Positions 7,000 through 15,266 of a stretch of 33,678 nucleotides of DNA are shown here, one piece after another. The position numbers and the translations under genes are program-made. Numbering within the stretch: the stretch's first letter is position 1; every line of letters begins with the position of its first letter. Below the pieces are notes generated by a model. That model searched no databases. It was given only the letters and a program-made list of their open reading frames with translations, and had not been told where the DNA came from. The DNA is taken from NCBI RefSeq assembly GCF_938074695.1, contig NZ_CALJEM010000022.1:1-33678 (forward strand), written 5' to 3'. Source of the DNA: an uncultured Thermosynechococcus sp. (GTDB lineage: Bacteria; Cyanobacteriota; Cyanobacteriia; Thermosynechococcales; Thermosynechococcaceae).

Positions 7000-8319
7000 A
7001 TGGGTAAAGCTATTGTACGCACTGACAAGTGGGGCTTAGATCCATCGCCAGAAGCGAGACTTCACCTTCTGGCAACGATTGATCAGTACCGAGCTTACTG
7101 CAAAGCGCTGAGCTATGTGGTCATGGCTCATCGGCCTAAGCTGGTAGCCGCCCCCAGTTTTTGTGCAGCAGTAGAGAAGCTAATCCATCGCACCAGTAAG
7201 AACCCGTTGCCAAAGTACCGCTACTTCGAGTCACGGTTCTACAAGTTCCCGTCTTCCCTAAGGCGGGCGGCAATTGAATTTGTGAAGGGTCAGGTTTCGT
7301 CCTACCTAACTCGATACCGGGATTGGCAAGCAGGGATGAGAAACCGCCGTGATGCAAAGCTACCTGTCTTTAACGTAGAGGCAGGGGGCTACCCGGCCCT
7401 CTACAAAGGGCAATCGGTTAAGTTCGACGACGACTTACTGGTGGCCTCCATTAAGGTATGGAACGGCTCTGATTGGGTTTGGGCTGAGGTGCCCATTGCT
7501 AGCAAGCGAGAACGGCACCTAACCGGCGCAATGAAGTCGCCCTACCTGGTGATTTCAGAGAAGCACTACCACCTGGCAGTGCCCTTTAGCATCACTCCAC
7601 CGACCTTGGAGGGTGATGTGGTTTGTGGTGTGGACATAGGGATTAACACCCTAGCCACAGCTTCAATTGTTTGCCCTGACGGCACTGTATTGGCTCGGAA
7701 ATTCATCCATCCGTCCTCTGACATAGACCGTTGCGACAAACAGGCCAACATCGTTCGCCAAAAGGCGAGAAAGACCAAAACGTTGCACCGTGGGTTCGCC
7801 AAGACTCCCTATCGCAAGGTGATGGGCATCAACGCCAACATTGCTCGGCAAGTGTCGCGGCAACTTGTCGGATTTGCCCTGGAGCATGGAGCCAGCACGA
7901 TCGTCTTTGAAGATCTCAAGGGCTGGCGTCCCAAAGGCGGCAGAAAGCGGTCAAGCCTGAAGCAAAAGTTTCACAGTTGGCTGCACCGCCGCCTGGTGAT
8001 GTTCCAAGAGGAGGGGGGCAAGGTTGTCTATGTTCTCCCCAAAGGCACATCATCTTGGGTCTATGACGGCAGTGGCAAGGTGCAACGATCTAAGACCCAG
8101 TACGAGCTAGCAACGTTTGCCAACGGCAAACAGTACAATGCCGATCTTTCCGCCAGCTACAACATCGCGGCTCGATACTTGGCCTATAAACTAAAGCTGA
8201 CCCACCGAAAGGATGGGCAGGTAGCGAAAGGCAAAAGTTCCTGCGCTACACCGAGAATGCCGGTCACCCTCTCTCTGCTATGGGATCGGGAATCCGCTTA
8301 TGGACGCGAAGTGTCATGA
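7000..8319 (+). CDS. tnpB: TnpB-family RuvC nuclease, zinc-finger-less
   Basis: A 439-residue TnpB, the RNA-guided nuclease family of IS200/IS605 elements that is ancestral to Cas12. The RuvC-like triad is present: Asp212 in GVDIGINTLA, Glu304 in IVFEDLKG and Asp382 in NADLSASYNIA. Between Glu304 and Asp382, canonical TnpB has a CxxC...CxxC zinc finger. Here the segment (346-381: KGTSSWVYDGSGKV...LATFANGKQYN) has no cysteine. I recall the YDGSG/GKQYN pattern from a cyanobacterial TnpB lineage related to type V-U effectors. Arg/Lys-rich 243-272 and 305-330 suit nucleic-acid binding. The ATG at 7000 is chosen over TTG at 6994; neither has a clear RBS. The C-terminus (PRMPVTLSLLW onward) is encoded by DNA that also forms the right-end hairpin. 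Catalytically it looks intact, unlike its tnpA neighbour. Confidence 0.9.
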   Translation: MGKAIVRTDKWGLDPSPEARLHLLATIDQYRAYCKALSYVVMAHRPKLVAAPSFCAAVEKLIHRTSKNPLPKYRYFESRFYKFPSSLRRAAIEFVKGQVSSYLTRYRDWQAGMRNRRDAKLPVFNVEAGGYPALYKGQSVKFDDDLLVASIKVWNGSDWVWAEVPIASKRERHLTGAMKSPYLVISEKHYHLAVPFSITPPTLEGDVVCGVDIGINTLATASIVCPDGTVLARKFIHPSSDIDRCDKQANIVRQKARKTKTLHRGFAKTPYRKVMGINANIARQVSRQLVGFALEHGASTIVFEDLKGWRPKGGRKRSSLKQKFHSWLHRRLVMFQEEGGKVVYVLPKGTSSWVYDGSGKVQRSKTQYELATFANGKQYNADLSASYNIAARYLAYKLKLTHRKDGQVAKGKSSCATPRMPVTLSLLWDRESAYGREVS

Positions 8320-8324
8320 GCGGA
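8180..8324 (+). ncRNA. Candidate TnpB guide RNA (reRNA/omegaRNA) scaffold
   Basis: In characterised TnpB elements the guide RNA is made from the 3' end of tnpB through the right end, with the guide taken from flanking DNA. Here the equivalent region ends in a strong hairpin (8293-8324). No promoter or processing site was identified, and the 5' boundary given is arbitrary. The call is by analogy in position only. Confidence 0.3.
8293..8324. repeat. Right-end subterminal hairpin of the element
   Basis: TCCGCTTATG (8293-8302) pairs with CATGAGCGGA (8315-8324): ten base pairs with one T-G wobble. The head repeats the left end: bulged A8304 and CGC/GTG pairing round a GAA loop. The lower stem differs from the left one. 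The tnpB stop codon (8317-8319) is part of the 3' arm. Confidence 0.78.
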
Positions 8325-8364
8325 GCATTCACGTACGCTGAGATCGTAGCGCGAGAGTATTTTT

Positions 8365-9954
8365 ATGGATGCTTTGGCTCTTTGGCAGCATTACCAAGAT
8401 TGGTTATACTACCACCCTGAATTGGAGTTCTATGTGGATGTCAGTCGCATGGGGCTGACCCCGGCGGTCGTACAGCGCCTAGAGCCGGCTTTTGAGCGTG
8501 CCTTTCAGCAAATGAAGGAATTGGAAGCGGGGGCGATCGCCAATCCCGATGAGGGTCGGATGGTGGGACACTACTGGCTGCGGGATGCGGATTTGGCCCC
8601 CACGCCGCAGTTGCGTGCAGAGATTCGCAATGCCATTGCCCAAGTGAAGCGGTTTAGCCAAGAGGTGCACAGCGGTGTCATTGCCCCACCCCAAGGGGGT
8701 CGCTTCACGGATATTCTCTCCATTGGCATTGGTGGGTCTGCCCTTGGACCGCAGTTTGTGGCGTCTGCCCTCGCTCCTGTCAATCCACCCCTGAACATTC
8801 ATTTTTTGGACAACACCGATCCCGCAGGATTCGAGCGGGTCTTTGCCGAACTGGGCGATCGCCTGCGGACAACCCTGGTGCTCGTCATTTCCAAATCGGG
8901 AGGGACGCCAGAAACCCGCAATGGCATGTTGGAGACCCAAGCCCGCTTCCAACGCGCTGGTTTAGCCTTTGCCGCTCACGCCGTAGCCGTCACCATGCCC
9001 GCTAGTGGTCTTGCCCAAGTGGCGGAGTCCAACGGCTGGCTTGCCATTTTCCCGATGTTTGACTGGGTGGGGGGGCGCACTTCCGAACTTTCAACCGTGG
9101 GTCTGTTGCCCGCCGCCCTGCAAGGGATTGATATTGACGCTTTGCTCGAAGGAGCCAAGCTGATGGATCAGGCGACCCGTGTGCCGCAGATCCGTCAAAA
9201 TCCCGCTGCCCTACTGGCCTTGGCTTGGCACCATGCAGGCAAGGGTCGGGGTGAAAAGGATATGGTTGTTCTCCCCTACAAAGATAGCCTGTTGTTGTTT
9301 AGCCGCTACTTGCAACAGTTGGTGATGGAATCCCTCGGCAAAGAAAAAGACCTCGACGGCAATATTGTCCACCAAGGGATTGCAGTCTATGGCAACAAAG
9401 GGACAACGGATCAGCATGCCTATGTGCAGCAGTTGCGGGATGGCCTGCCCAACTTCTTTGTCACGTTTATTGAGGTGCTGCGGGATGCTCAAGAACCCGG
9501 TATTGAGGTGGAGCCGGGAATTACCTCAGGAGATTACCTCAGTGGCCTGCTCCTAGGTACGCGCCAAGCCCTCTATGAAAAGGATCGCCCTTCCTTGACG
9601 GTGACGATCCCAGAGGTGACACCGAAAACAGTGGGTGCCCTGATTGCTCTCTACGAGCGAGCAGTGGGTCTCTATGGCTTCCTGATCAATATCAATGCCT
9701 ACCATCAGCCGGGCGTAGAAGCCGGGAAGAAGGCAGCGGCGGCGAATTTGGCGCTGCAACGGCAGATTGTCAAAGTTTTAGAACAAAGTGATGATCCCCT
9801 TGACTTGGGGGCGATCGCCAAGGCTGTGAATGCCCCCGATCAACTGGAACGCATCTACCTGATCCTGCGGCACCTTGTGGCCAACGATCGCGGCATCGAG
9901 CAACTGGGAGATCCAGCTCAGCCCGCTCAACTACAGTTTCGGTGGCAACGCTAA
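8365..9954 (+). CDS. pgi: Glucose-6-phosphate isomerase
   Basis: A 529-residue enzyme interconverting glucose 6-phosphate and fructose 6-phosphate in the cytosol, linking glycogen turnover, glycolysis, the Calvin cycle and the oxidative pentose phosphate route. Family motifs are clear: [12 protein letters not shown] (phosphate loop), [13 protein letters not shown], a [10 protein letters not shown]-type segment, [12 protein letters not shown] and [15 protein letters not shown]. The length fits the cyanobacterial form. The ATG at 8365 follows GAGAG at a spacing of 8 nt. The IS605-type element ends about 41 bp upstream, so the native promoter has probably been displaced, and transcription may come from within the element. 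The stop overlaps the next start (TAATG). Confidence 0.97.
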   Translation: MDALALWQHYQDWLYYHPELEFYVDVSRMGLTPAVVQRLEPAFERAFQQMKELEAGAIANPDEGRMVGHYWLRDADLAPTPQLRAEIRNAIAQVKRFSQEVHSGVIAPPQGGRFTDILSIGIGGSALGPQFVASALAPVNPPLNIHFLDNTDPAGFERVFAELGDRLRTTLVLVISKSGGTPETRNGMLETQARFQRAGLAFAAHAVAVTMPASGLAQVAESNGWLAIFPMFDWVGGRTSELSTVGLLPAALQGIDIDALLEGAKLMDQATRVPQIRQNPAALLALAWHHAGKGRGEKDMVVLPYKDSLLLFSRYLQQLVMESLGKEKDLDGNIVHQGIAVYGNKGTTDQHAYVQQLRDGLPNFFVTFIEVLRDAQEPGIEVEPGITSGDYLSGLLLGTRQALYEKDRPSLTVTIPEVTPKTVGALIALYERAVGLYGFLININAYHQPGVEAGKKAAAANLALQRQIVKVLEQSDDPLDLGAIAKAVNAPDQLERIYLILRHLVANDRGIEQLGDPAQPAQLQFRWQR

Positions 9955-11000
9955 TGCAGCGGCGGCAATTTTGTCAGGGGGCATTTGCCCTTGGAGCGAT
10001 CGCCCTCAGTGGGTGTCAAGGGAGTGCCAATGGCGGCCTAACCGTTCATCTCTTGCGCAAATCCTTACCGCCACAACTCATTCGCCGCTTTCGCCAACAG
10101 TCGCGGGTTGCACTGCGTTTACGTCTTCAGGAAACCCCCCAAGCGTTAGCCCACCTCCTCGCAGTAGGCAACTTGGGAACAGGGGTGTTAAGTCTGGGGG
10201 ATGCTTGGTTGGCAGAGGCGATTCGCCAGCGGCAGATTGCTCCCATTCCGAAAAGACTGATTCAAACCAAGGTTGACTGGGCAGAACCTTGGCAGTCTTT
10301 TCTGCAATTCATCAGCAAAGAGGATGTCCTCTGGGGGCTTCCCTATCGCTGGGGCGCCACTGTTCTCATTTATCGCCGCGATTTTTTTGCCGAGTTGGGC
10401 TGGGAACCCAGAGATTGGCATGCCCTATGGCACCCCGCAGTTCAGGGGCACTACAGCTTGTTAAATACCCCCCGCGAAGTGATTGGCTTAACTTTGAAAT
10501 CCCTAGGGCTATCCTACAATGCCCCACCCACCCACCCCCAATTGCGGGAGCGATTGTCTCAACTGCGCCAAGGTTGCCGCTTCTTTAGTTCCGATGCCTA
10601 CCTACAACCCCTGATGCTGGGAAGTACACAATTGGCAGTGGGTTGGTCAACGGATGTGCTGCCGTTGCTGAAGCAGGATCCGCAAACCTATGCCGCAATA
10701 TTCCCTGCCAGTGGGACAGCGTTGTGGGCGGATTTGTGGGTCTGTGGCCAAGAGCCGGATCGCGCAGCCTTGGATTGGTTAAACTACTGGTGGCAGCCAG
10801 AGGTGGCTGAGCAACTGAGTCAATTTAGTAATGCTCCCTCCCCCTTGGTGGGCAATCTAACGGATACTCTCTTTCACCGCTATATTCCCCTTGCTGCTCC
10901 CACTGCTCTTGCCCAGAGTGAGGTATTGCTGCCCCTCGATATGGCAACCCAAAAGACCTATAGCGCCCTTTGGCAAGAGATTTTTTTGACGAGATTCTAA
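9954..11000 (+). CDS. Extracellular solute-binding lipoprotein
   Basis: A 348-residue periplasmic binding protein of the PBP2 type (polyamine/iron/sulfate-like fold). The N-terminus [11 protein letters not shown]...ALSGC is a lipoprotein signal with lipobox LSGC at 18-21. The RRxF at 3-6 resembles a twin-arginine signal, hinting at Tat export. The body contains VLWGLPYRWGATVLIYRRDF and AVGWSTDVLPLL, typical of the hinge and ligand region of spermidine/putrescine- or iron-type binders. The ATG at 9954 shares one base with the pgi stop (TAATG), implying translational coupling; the longer GTG start at 9942 would overlap pgi and add nothing useful. No permease or ATPase is adjacent, so the substrate and transporter partners are unknown. 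Its stop overlaps that of the next, convergent gene by 4 nt. Confidence 0.82.
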   Translation: MQRRQFCQGAFALGAIALSGCQGSANGGLTVHLLRKSLPPQLIRRFRQQSRVALRLRLQETPQALAHLLAVGNLGTGVLSLGDAWLAEAIRQRQIAPIPKRLIQTKVDWAEPWQSFLQFISKEDVLWGLPYRWGATVLIYRRDFFAELGWEPRDWHALWHPAVQGHYSLLNTPREVIGLTLKSLGLSYNAPPTHPQLRERLSQLRQGCRFFSSDAYLQPLMLGSTQLAVGWSTDVLPLLKQDPQTYAAIFPASGTALWADLWVCGQEPDRAALDWLNYWWQPEVAEQLSQFSNAPSPLVGNLTDTLFHRYIPLAAPTALAQSEVLLPLDMATQKTYSALWQEIFLTRF

Positions 11001-12277
11001 TGCCGACCCGCTTGGGTTGAACAATTCAGCAGCTGTGCCACATAGGCCAAGGCTTGGGGGCGATCGCCAACTTCTCCCCGCGCTTGCGCTGCTTCCACCG
11101 CTCGTAACAATTCACCCACCTGCGGTCCCGGCAAGACATGAAACTGTTCCACCAGGTCGGCGCCCCGCAGCAATTGAGGGGGATGGGCAACGGGATCACT
11201 GGGGTCTAACCAAGCCTTGACCAGCGGTGCCAGATGGTCTTTGGGCACACCACGGCTAAGAGCAAGGGCAACAAAGGCTGGAAAATAGCTCCCCGCGGTT
11301 CGGAATAGATAAAAGGCCTGCTCACGGTTGAGGGGCTGTTGAAGGGGAACCAACCAGTTTTGGAGGAGACGGCACAGGACTTGCACAATGCGAATTTCAG
11401 CGGTGGTGTAGGTGAGAGCCGTCAGTTCCTCGGCAGCTTGGCGATCGCTGGCATTGACAAGGCAGGTGAGTTTGGCCAAAGCCGCTAGGGTGCGCCGTTG
11501 AGGCTCACCGGGGGCAGCGGTTGCCGCAATGGATTTCGTCAGCGCCGGCCAAAGGGCAGGGAAGGGAAAATTGGCCAGGGTGGACTCAAGGGCATGGTAG
11601 TGGGTAATGCGCTCCTCGGTTACCGCAGGCAACCACACCGGCAACACCCCATCGCGAAAGGCAAGGGTCACTTGGGCTGCACCTTCAACGGCACTAAGGA
11701 GGTAACTGAGTTCCACCCGCACCCGTTCGGCTGCCACCTGCCGCAATTTAGGAGCAAGGCTTTGGATCACCTGCCGTGTTTCCGGCGTAATCGTGAATTG
11801 GAGTTGGGCAGCTTGGCGATAGGCACGCAGGAGTCGCAGAGGATCAGCAGCCAGATTTTCCGGTGCCACATAGTGAATTTGGCGGCGTTGTAAATCCAAC
11901 AGACCACCGAGGGGATCCACAATGTGGTGGTGGTGAATGTCATAGGCAATGGCATTGAGGCGAAAATCGCGATCGCTCAAATCCGCTAGAAGCGTTTCTC
12001 CATGGCGCCGGGCAATATCCACAGTTGTATTGGCAAAGACCAAGCGGGCAATCTGCCGCTCTCGATCCAACACCACTAAGCCAGCCCTGTACTTGTCCGC
12101 CAGTTTTTTTGCCAGGGCGATCGCCTCCGCCGGCACAATAAAATCCAAGTCGGGGTACAACGTTGTGCGCCCTAGGAGGGCATCCCGCACCGCTCCCCCC
12201 ACAAGGTAGGTGTCCGCAGGTAAATCACTGACGGCAATCGGCCAGCGACTAAAATCAAAGGGTTGAATGACGACCAT
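10997..12277 (-). CDS. CCA tRNA nucleotidyltransferase family protein
   Basis: A 426-residue class II nucleotidyltransferase that builds or repairs the 3' CCA end of tRNAs. The head domain shows GGAVRD (27-32), the metal-binding DLD (43-45), ARRHGE (~89-94), DRDFRLNAIA (~102-111) and DPLGG, then the RNA-binding LAADPLRLLRAYR helix (142-154). The only tRNA fully in the window (tRNA-Val) has no encoded CCA, consistent with a need for this activity. Some cyanobacteria split the job between separate CC-adding and A-adding enzymes of this family, and the sequence alone does not say which this is. A poly(A) polymerase is less likely. The ATG at 12277 overlaps the stop of the upstream pentapeptide gene (TAATG), so the two are probably translated together. 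Confidence 0.9.
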   Translation of the reverse strand: MVVIQPFDFSRWPIAVSDLPADTYLVGGAVRDALLGRTTLYPDLDFIVPAEAIALAKKLADKYRAGLVVLDRERQIARLVFANTTVDIARRHGETLLADLSDRDFRLNAIAYDIHHHHIVDPLGGLLDLQRRQIHYVAPENLAADPLRLLRAYRQAAQLQFTITPETRQVIQSLAPKLRQVAAERVRVELSYLLSAVEGAAQVTLAFRDGVLPVWLPAVTEERITHYHALESTLANFPFPALWPALTKSIAATAAPGEPQRRTLAALAKLTCLVNASDRQAAEELTALTYTTAEIRIVQVLCRLLQNWLVPLQQPLNREQAFYLFRTAGSYFPAFVALALSRGVPKDHLAPLVKAWLDPSDPVAHPPQLLRGADLVEQFHVLPGPQVGELLRAVEAAQARGEVGDRPQALAYVAQLLNCSTQAGRH

Positions 12278-13605
12278 TAGAGTTGGTTCAGATCGATCGT
12301 CTGACCACCAAGGGTGACCGTCAAATTTTCACCCCGCACATAAACGGGTCCTGCCGCCGTTTGGATCGTCAAGCAGTTCTTTTCAAACTTCAGCACACCG
12401 TTCCAGAGGGAGGTTGTAGGGGTGGGCACTGGGCTAGGGGTTGTCGGTGCTCCAGACCGGACACTTTCCAGCCAAGTCAGCAACGCATCCGCAGAATAGG
12501 GGCGATCGCCCGTAGGGGTTTTGATAATCACGCCCCCACTGGCCGAGGGTGAAAAGGCAATGTCGCAAATGGGTTGCCAACTTTTGCCCACCAACAGTTG
12601 TAAGGGTTCCAATTGGGACAACTCCTGCCCTGTGGCCGTGGACTTCAGAAGGAGCCACCACGCTTTCCAAAGTTGTCGTGCAGTTCCGAAACGAACTTCA
12701 CTTCCCGCAGGAATCGGCACCTGCTCGTATTGCCATGCGGGTATAGGCTCAGGAATGTATTGCGTCGGCAAAAAGGAAAGGGCTTGGAGCACACTGGCCA
12801 CCAAATCCGCAAAGGGAGCTTCTGAAAAAACGGTTACAGTTTCCTCGGCAACACTCGCTCCCTCCACCATAGCAACCACAGTGTCATTCGCCGTTCGCAA
12901 CTGATAGCAGTGATTATCAAGATGAACCACCTTCAGGTCAGCACTTTGGCAGGAGGAGGGCAAGGGATGTTGTTGCAAAATCAGCTTTTCAATGACTTGC
13001 TCGTTGGTCCACTCCAAAACTGTGGTTTCAGTGGCGGTTGCCATTGCCGCTGTGTGCTCCACTGTCGAAGCCACGGGAATCTCTTCCAGTTCCTCTGCGT
13101 CAAAGACCACCTCACCGTTGGGCAGTGTTGCCCCCGACAGTTTAGCTTCCTCTAGATCGCGACGGCGAGCGATCGCTCCCCTTAAATCCGCCTCCGAAAG
13201 ATCTGCTCCCACTACATTGACTTCGTTCAGGTTACTGTCGCGGAGAACAGCTCCCTTGAGGATAGCGCCACTGAGCACAGCCCGCTGTAGATTCGCTCGC
13301 GAGAGATAGGCACCCACTAAGATAGCGCCACTGAGCAGCGCCTCCTGCAAATTGGCATCCGTAAGATTGGCACCACTCAAATCGGCACCAATTAGGTTTG
13401 CCCCCTGCAGATTGGCATTGGCGAGATTTGCCTTGATCAGATCTGCGCCACTCCAGTTAATCCCCTGAAGATTAGCGCCCGCAAGATCCACATGGCTGAG
13501 TTGCACAAGAGGAAACATGCTCCCGGCCAAATTGACGCCACGGAAATTCCGCACCCCACGGGCAAACTCACTTAACAACGTTTCAAGGGTAATGGCTTTG
13601 CTCAT
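12277..13605 (-). CDS. Pentapeptide-repeat protein with C-terminal domain
   Basis: A 442-residue protein. Residues ~12-165 are tandem A(D/N)LxX pentapeptides (ADLIKANLANANLQG and similar), which form a right-handed quadrilateral beta helix. After an acidic linker comes a ~250-residue region of unknown function with a WQYEQVPIPAGSEVRFG segment and a final beta-rich GENLTVTLGGQTIDL. The start is ATG at 13605 with GGGAG 6 nt upstream; the TTG at 13617 would include that RBS in the coding region. No signal peptide is visible. It is coupled to the CCA-transferase gene by a TAATG overlap. Pentapeptide proteins in cyanobacteria have varied or unknown roles, so no function is assigned. Confidence 0.88.
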   Translation of the reverse strand: MSKAITLETLLSEFARGVRNFRGVNLAGSMFPLVQLSHVDLAGANLQGINWSGADLIKANLANANLQGANLIGADLSGANLTDANLQEALLSGAILVGAYLSRANLQRAVLSGAILKGAVLRDSNLNEVNVVGADLSEADLRGAIARRRDLEEAKLSGATLPNGEVVFDAEELEEIPVASTVEHTAAMATATETTVLEWTNEQVIEKLILQQHPLPSSCQSADLKVVHLDNHCYQLRTANDTVVAMVEGASVAEETVTVFSEAPFADLVASVLQALSFLPTQYIPEPIPAWQYEQVPIPAGSEVRFGTARQLWKAWWLLLKSTATGQELSQLEPLQLLVGKSWQPICDIAFSPSASGGVIIKTPTGDRPYSADALLTWLESVRSGAPTTPSPVPTPTTSLWNGVLKFEKNCLTIQTAAGPVYVRGENLTVTLGGQTIDLNQL

Positions 13606-13700
13606 AGCTGCTCCCAATCAAGGCACAACAGAAAAGTGACGAGGGCACAGTGCTATAGCTATTCTAGGTGTTGATTCAAATCCGCAGGAGCCAAGCACCC

Positions 13701-13973
13701 ATGCCATGGTTTGTCAAAATTGAACGCGGCATTGTGGATAAGGCAACCTTTGATCAATATGTCCCCGCCCATCGCGCCTATGTCCGCTCCCTCATTGCCG
13801 CAGGGCATCAAGCCCGCACGGGATACTGGGCTGAGCGCGGGGGTGGCATGTTGCTGTTTCAGGCGGATTCCCGCAAGGCGGCCGAGGAAATCGTTGCCCG
13901 TGACCCCCTTGTCCAACACCGGTGTGTCCACTACGAACTCCACGAGTGGTGTATTGTCGAAGCCCCCGATTAG
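13701..13973 (+). CDS. YciI-family protein
   Basis: A 90-residue cytosolic protein of the YCII fold (ferredoxin-like alpha/beta barrel dimers). Start [10 protein letters not shown], followed by [19 protein letters not shown] with the family's conserved His (AHRAY), [23 protein letters not shown] with the typical Asp-Pro, and a C-terminal ELHEWCIVE strand. The ATG at 13701 is preceded by AGGAG about 10 nt away; the open frame upstream to 13668 contains that RBS, so the longer start is rejected. It diverges from the pentapeptide gene across 95 bp and overlaps the argG stop by 4 nt. The reaction is unknown; related proteins act as small hydrolases or dehydrochlorinases. Confidence 0.85.
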   Translation: MPWFVKIERGIVDKATFDQYVPAHRAYVRSLIAAGHQARTGYWAERGGGMLLFQADSRKAAEEIVARDPLVQHRCVHYELHEWCIVEAPD

Positions 13974-15175
13974 CCTTGGCGTAGTTTTTCTGCCCAGACA
14001 CGGGTGGGTAGCCCCCAGACGTAGATAAAGCCCTCGGCTGCCCTGTGATCAAACTGATCCGCAGCGCCGTAGGTTGCTAACTCGGAGCTATAGAGAGAGT
14101 AGGGGGATTGCCGCCCCACCACCCGTGCAGTTCCCTTAAAGAGTTTGACGCGCACGGTACCCGTCACCCGTTTTTGGGTCTGTTGAATAAAGGCATCAAG
14201 GGCTTCCTTGAGGGGACTGTACCAGAGGCCGTTATAGACCAAGCGACTGTAGGTCTCTTCAATGCCCCGCTTGTACTGGGTAACATCCGCAGTCAGGGTC
14301 AAACTTTCCAAATCGCGGTGCGCGTCAATAAGCACCAACAGGGCAGGGGCTTCGTATATTTCGCGGGATTTAATGCCCACAAGGCGATTTTCAATCATGT
14401 CAATCCGACCAAATCCATGGCGACCGACCCGCTCATTGAGTTCACTGACGAGGGCTACAGGATCTAGGGAGCGACCATCAAGGCTGACGGGCATGCCTGC
14501 TTCAAAGCCGATCTCCACATCCTCCGGGGAGTTGGGCGTGTTTTCAATGGGTTGGGTCATCAAGTAGATTTCCTCTGAGGGTTCAATCCACGGATCCTCA
14601 AGGGGGCCTGCCTCAATACTGCGTCCCAAAAGATTGCGGTCAATACTGTAGGGGGAAGATTTTTTCACGGGGGCGGGAATGCCAAAGCGTTCGCCGTAGG
14701 CAATGGTTTCTTCACGGCTCATGCCCCATTCACGCGCCGGTGCCAAGACCTTGAGGTTGGGATTGAGGGCCGCGATCGCCACATCAAAGCGGACTTGATC
14801 ATTGCCTTTCCCTGTACAGCCGTGGGCAACGGCATCAGCCCCATACTCGGCAGCCGCCTCCACCAAGAGCTTGGCAATCAGGGGGCGAGCAAGGGCAGTT
14901 GAGAGGGGATAGCGATTTTCGTAAAGGGCGTTGGCCTGAATGGCCGGAAAAGCGTAGTTGCGGATAAAGTCTTCCTTGGCATCCACCACCAACGAGGCAC
15001 TGGCACCAGAATCTAGGGCTTTTTGGCGAATCGGCTCTAGTTCATCTCCCTGTCCTAAATCAGCCGCAAGGGTAATGACTTCCTGAACTCCCCATTCATG
15101 TTTGAGATAGGGAATACACACGGAAGTATCTACCCCGCCCGAATAGGCCAAAATGACTTTTTCTGCACGCCCCAT
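13970..15175 (-). CDS. argG: Argininosuccinate synthase
   Basis: A 401-residue enzyme joining citrulline and aspartate with ATP in arginine biosynthesis. The N-terminal ATP pyrophosphatase loop is [10 protein letters not shown] (~10-19). Further signatures are [12 protein letters not shown], a [15 protein letters not shown] segment and the [19 protein letters not shown] stretch. The length is normal for the bacterial tetramer. ATG at 15175 with AGGA about 9 nt upstream. The 91 bp gap to the preceding D-lactate dehydrogenase gene holds TATAGT on the minus strand (complement of 15205-15210), a possible -10 with no clear -35. Confidence 0.97.
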   Translation of the reverse strand: MGRAEKVILAYSGGVDTSVCIPYLKHEWGVQEVITLAADLGQGDELEPIRQKALDSGASASLVVDAKEDFIRNYAFPAIQANALYENRYPLSTALARPLIAKLLVEAAAEYGADAVAHGCTGKGNDQVRFDVAIAALNPNLKVLAPAREWGMSREETIAYGERFGIPAPVKKSSPYSIDRNLLGRSIEAGPLEDPWIEPSEEIYLMTQPIENTPNSPEDVEIGFEAGMPVSLDGRSLDPVALVSELNERVGRHGFGRIDMIENRLVGIKSREIYEAPALLVLIDAHRDLESLTLTADVTQYKRGIEETYSRLVYNGLWYSPLKEALDAFIQQTQKRVTGTVRVKLFKGTARVVGRQSPYSLYSSELATYGAADQFDHRAAEGFIYVWGLPTRVWAEKLRQG

Positions 15176-15266
15176 GATTTTTTCCTGAAATAAACGCGAT
15201 CGCTACTATAGCGGATCTGCTTGTCCGAAACGTGATGGGGATAACCGTTTAGACAAAGCCCTGCGT

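Larger units (their letters stand above)
6558..8324. mobile_element. IS200/IS605-type element (tnpA remnant + tnpB)
   Basis: An element of about 1.8 kb bounded by two related hairpins (6562-6583 and 8293-8324). It holds a decayed Y1 tnpA on the minus strand and a long tnpB on the plus strand, diverging from one another as in IS605/IS608. The stop codons of both genes fall inside the terminal hairpins. The 14-mer ACGCGAAGTGTCAT is directly repeated at 6568-6581 and 8304-8317. It belongs to the two hairpin heads and is not a target-site duplication, which this family does not make. The exact tips lie some nucleotides outside the hairpins and cannot be fixed without an empty site. The element is probably unable to move by itself because tnpA is damaged, though another TnpA could act on the ends. 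Confidence 0.85.

Noticed and set aside
6568-8317. 14-bp direct repeat read as a target-site duplication
   Set aside because: The copies lie inside the end hairpins, and IS200/IS605 elements do not duplicate their target.
6560-8364. Absence of HIP1 (GCGATCGC) in the IS605 element as proof of foreign origin
   Set aside because: Other host regions (about 16.9-20.3 kb) also lack HIP1, so the gap is not diagnostic.
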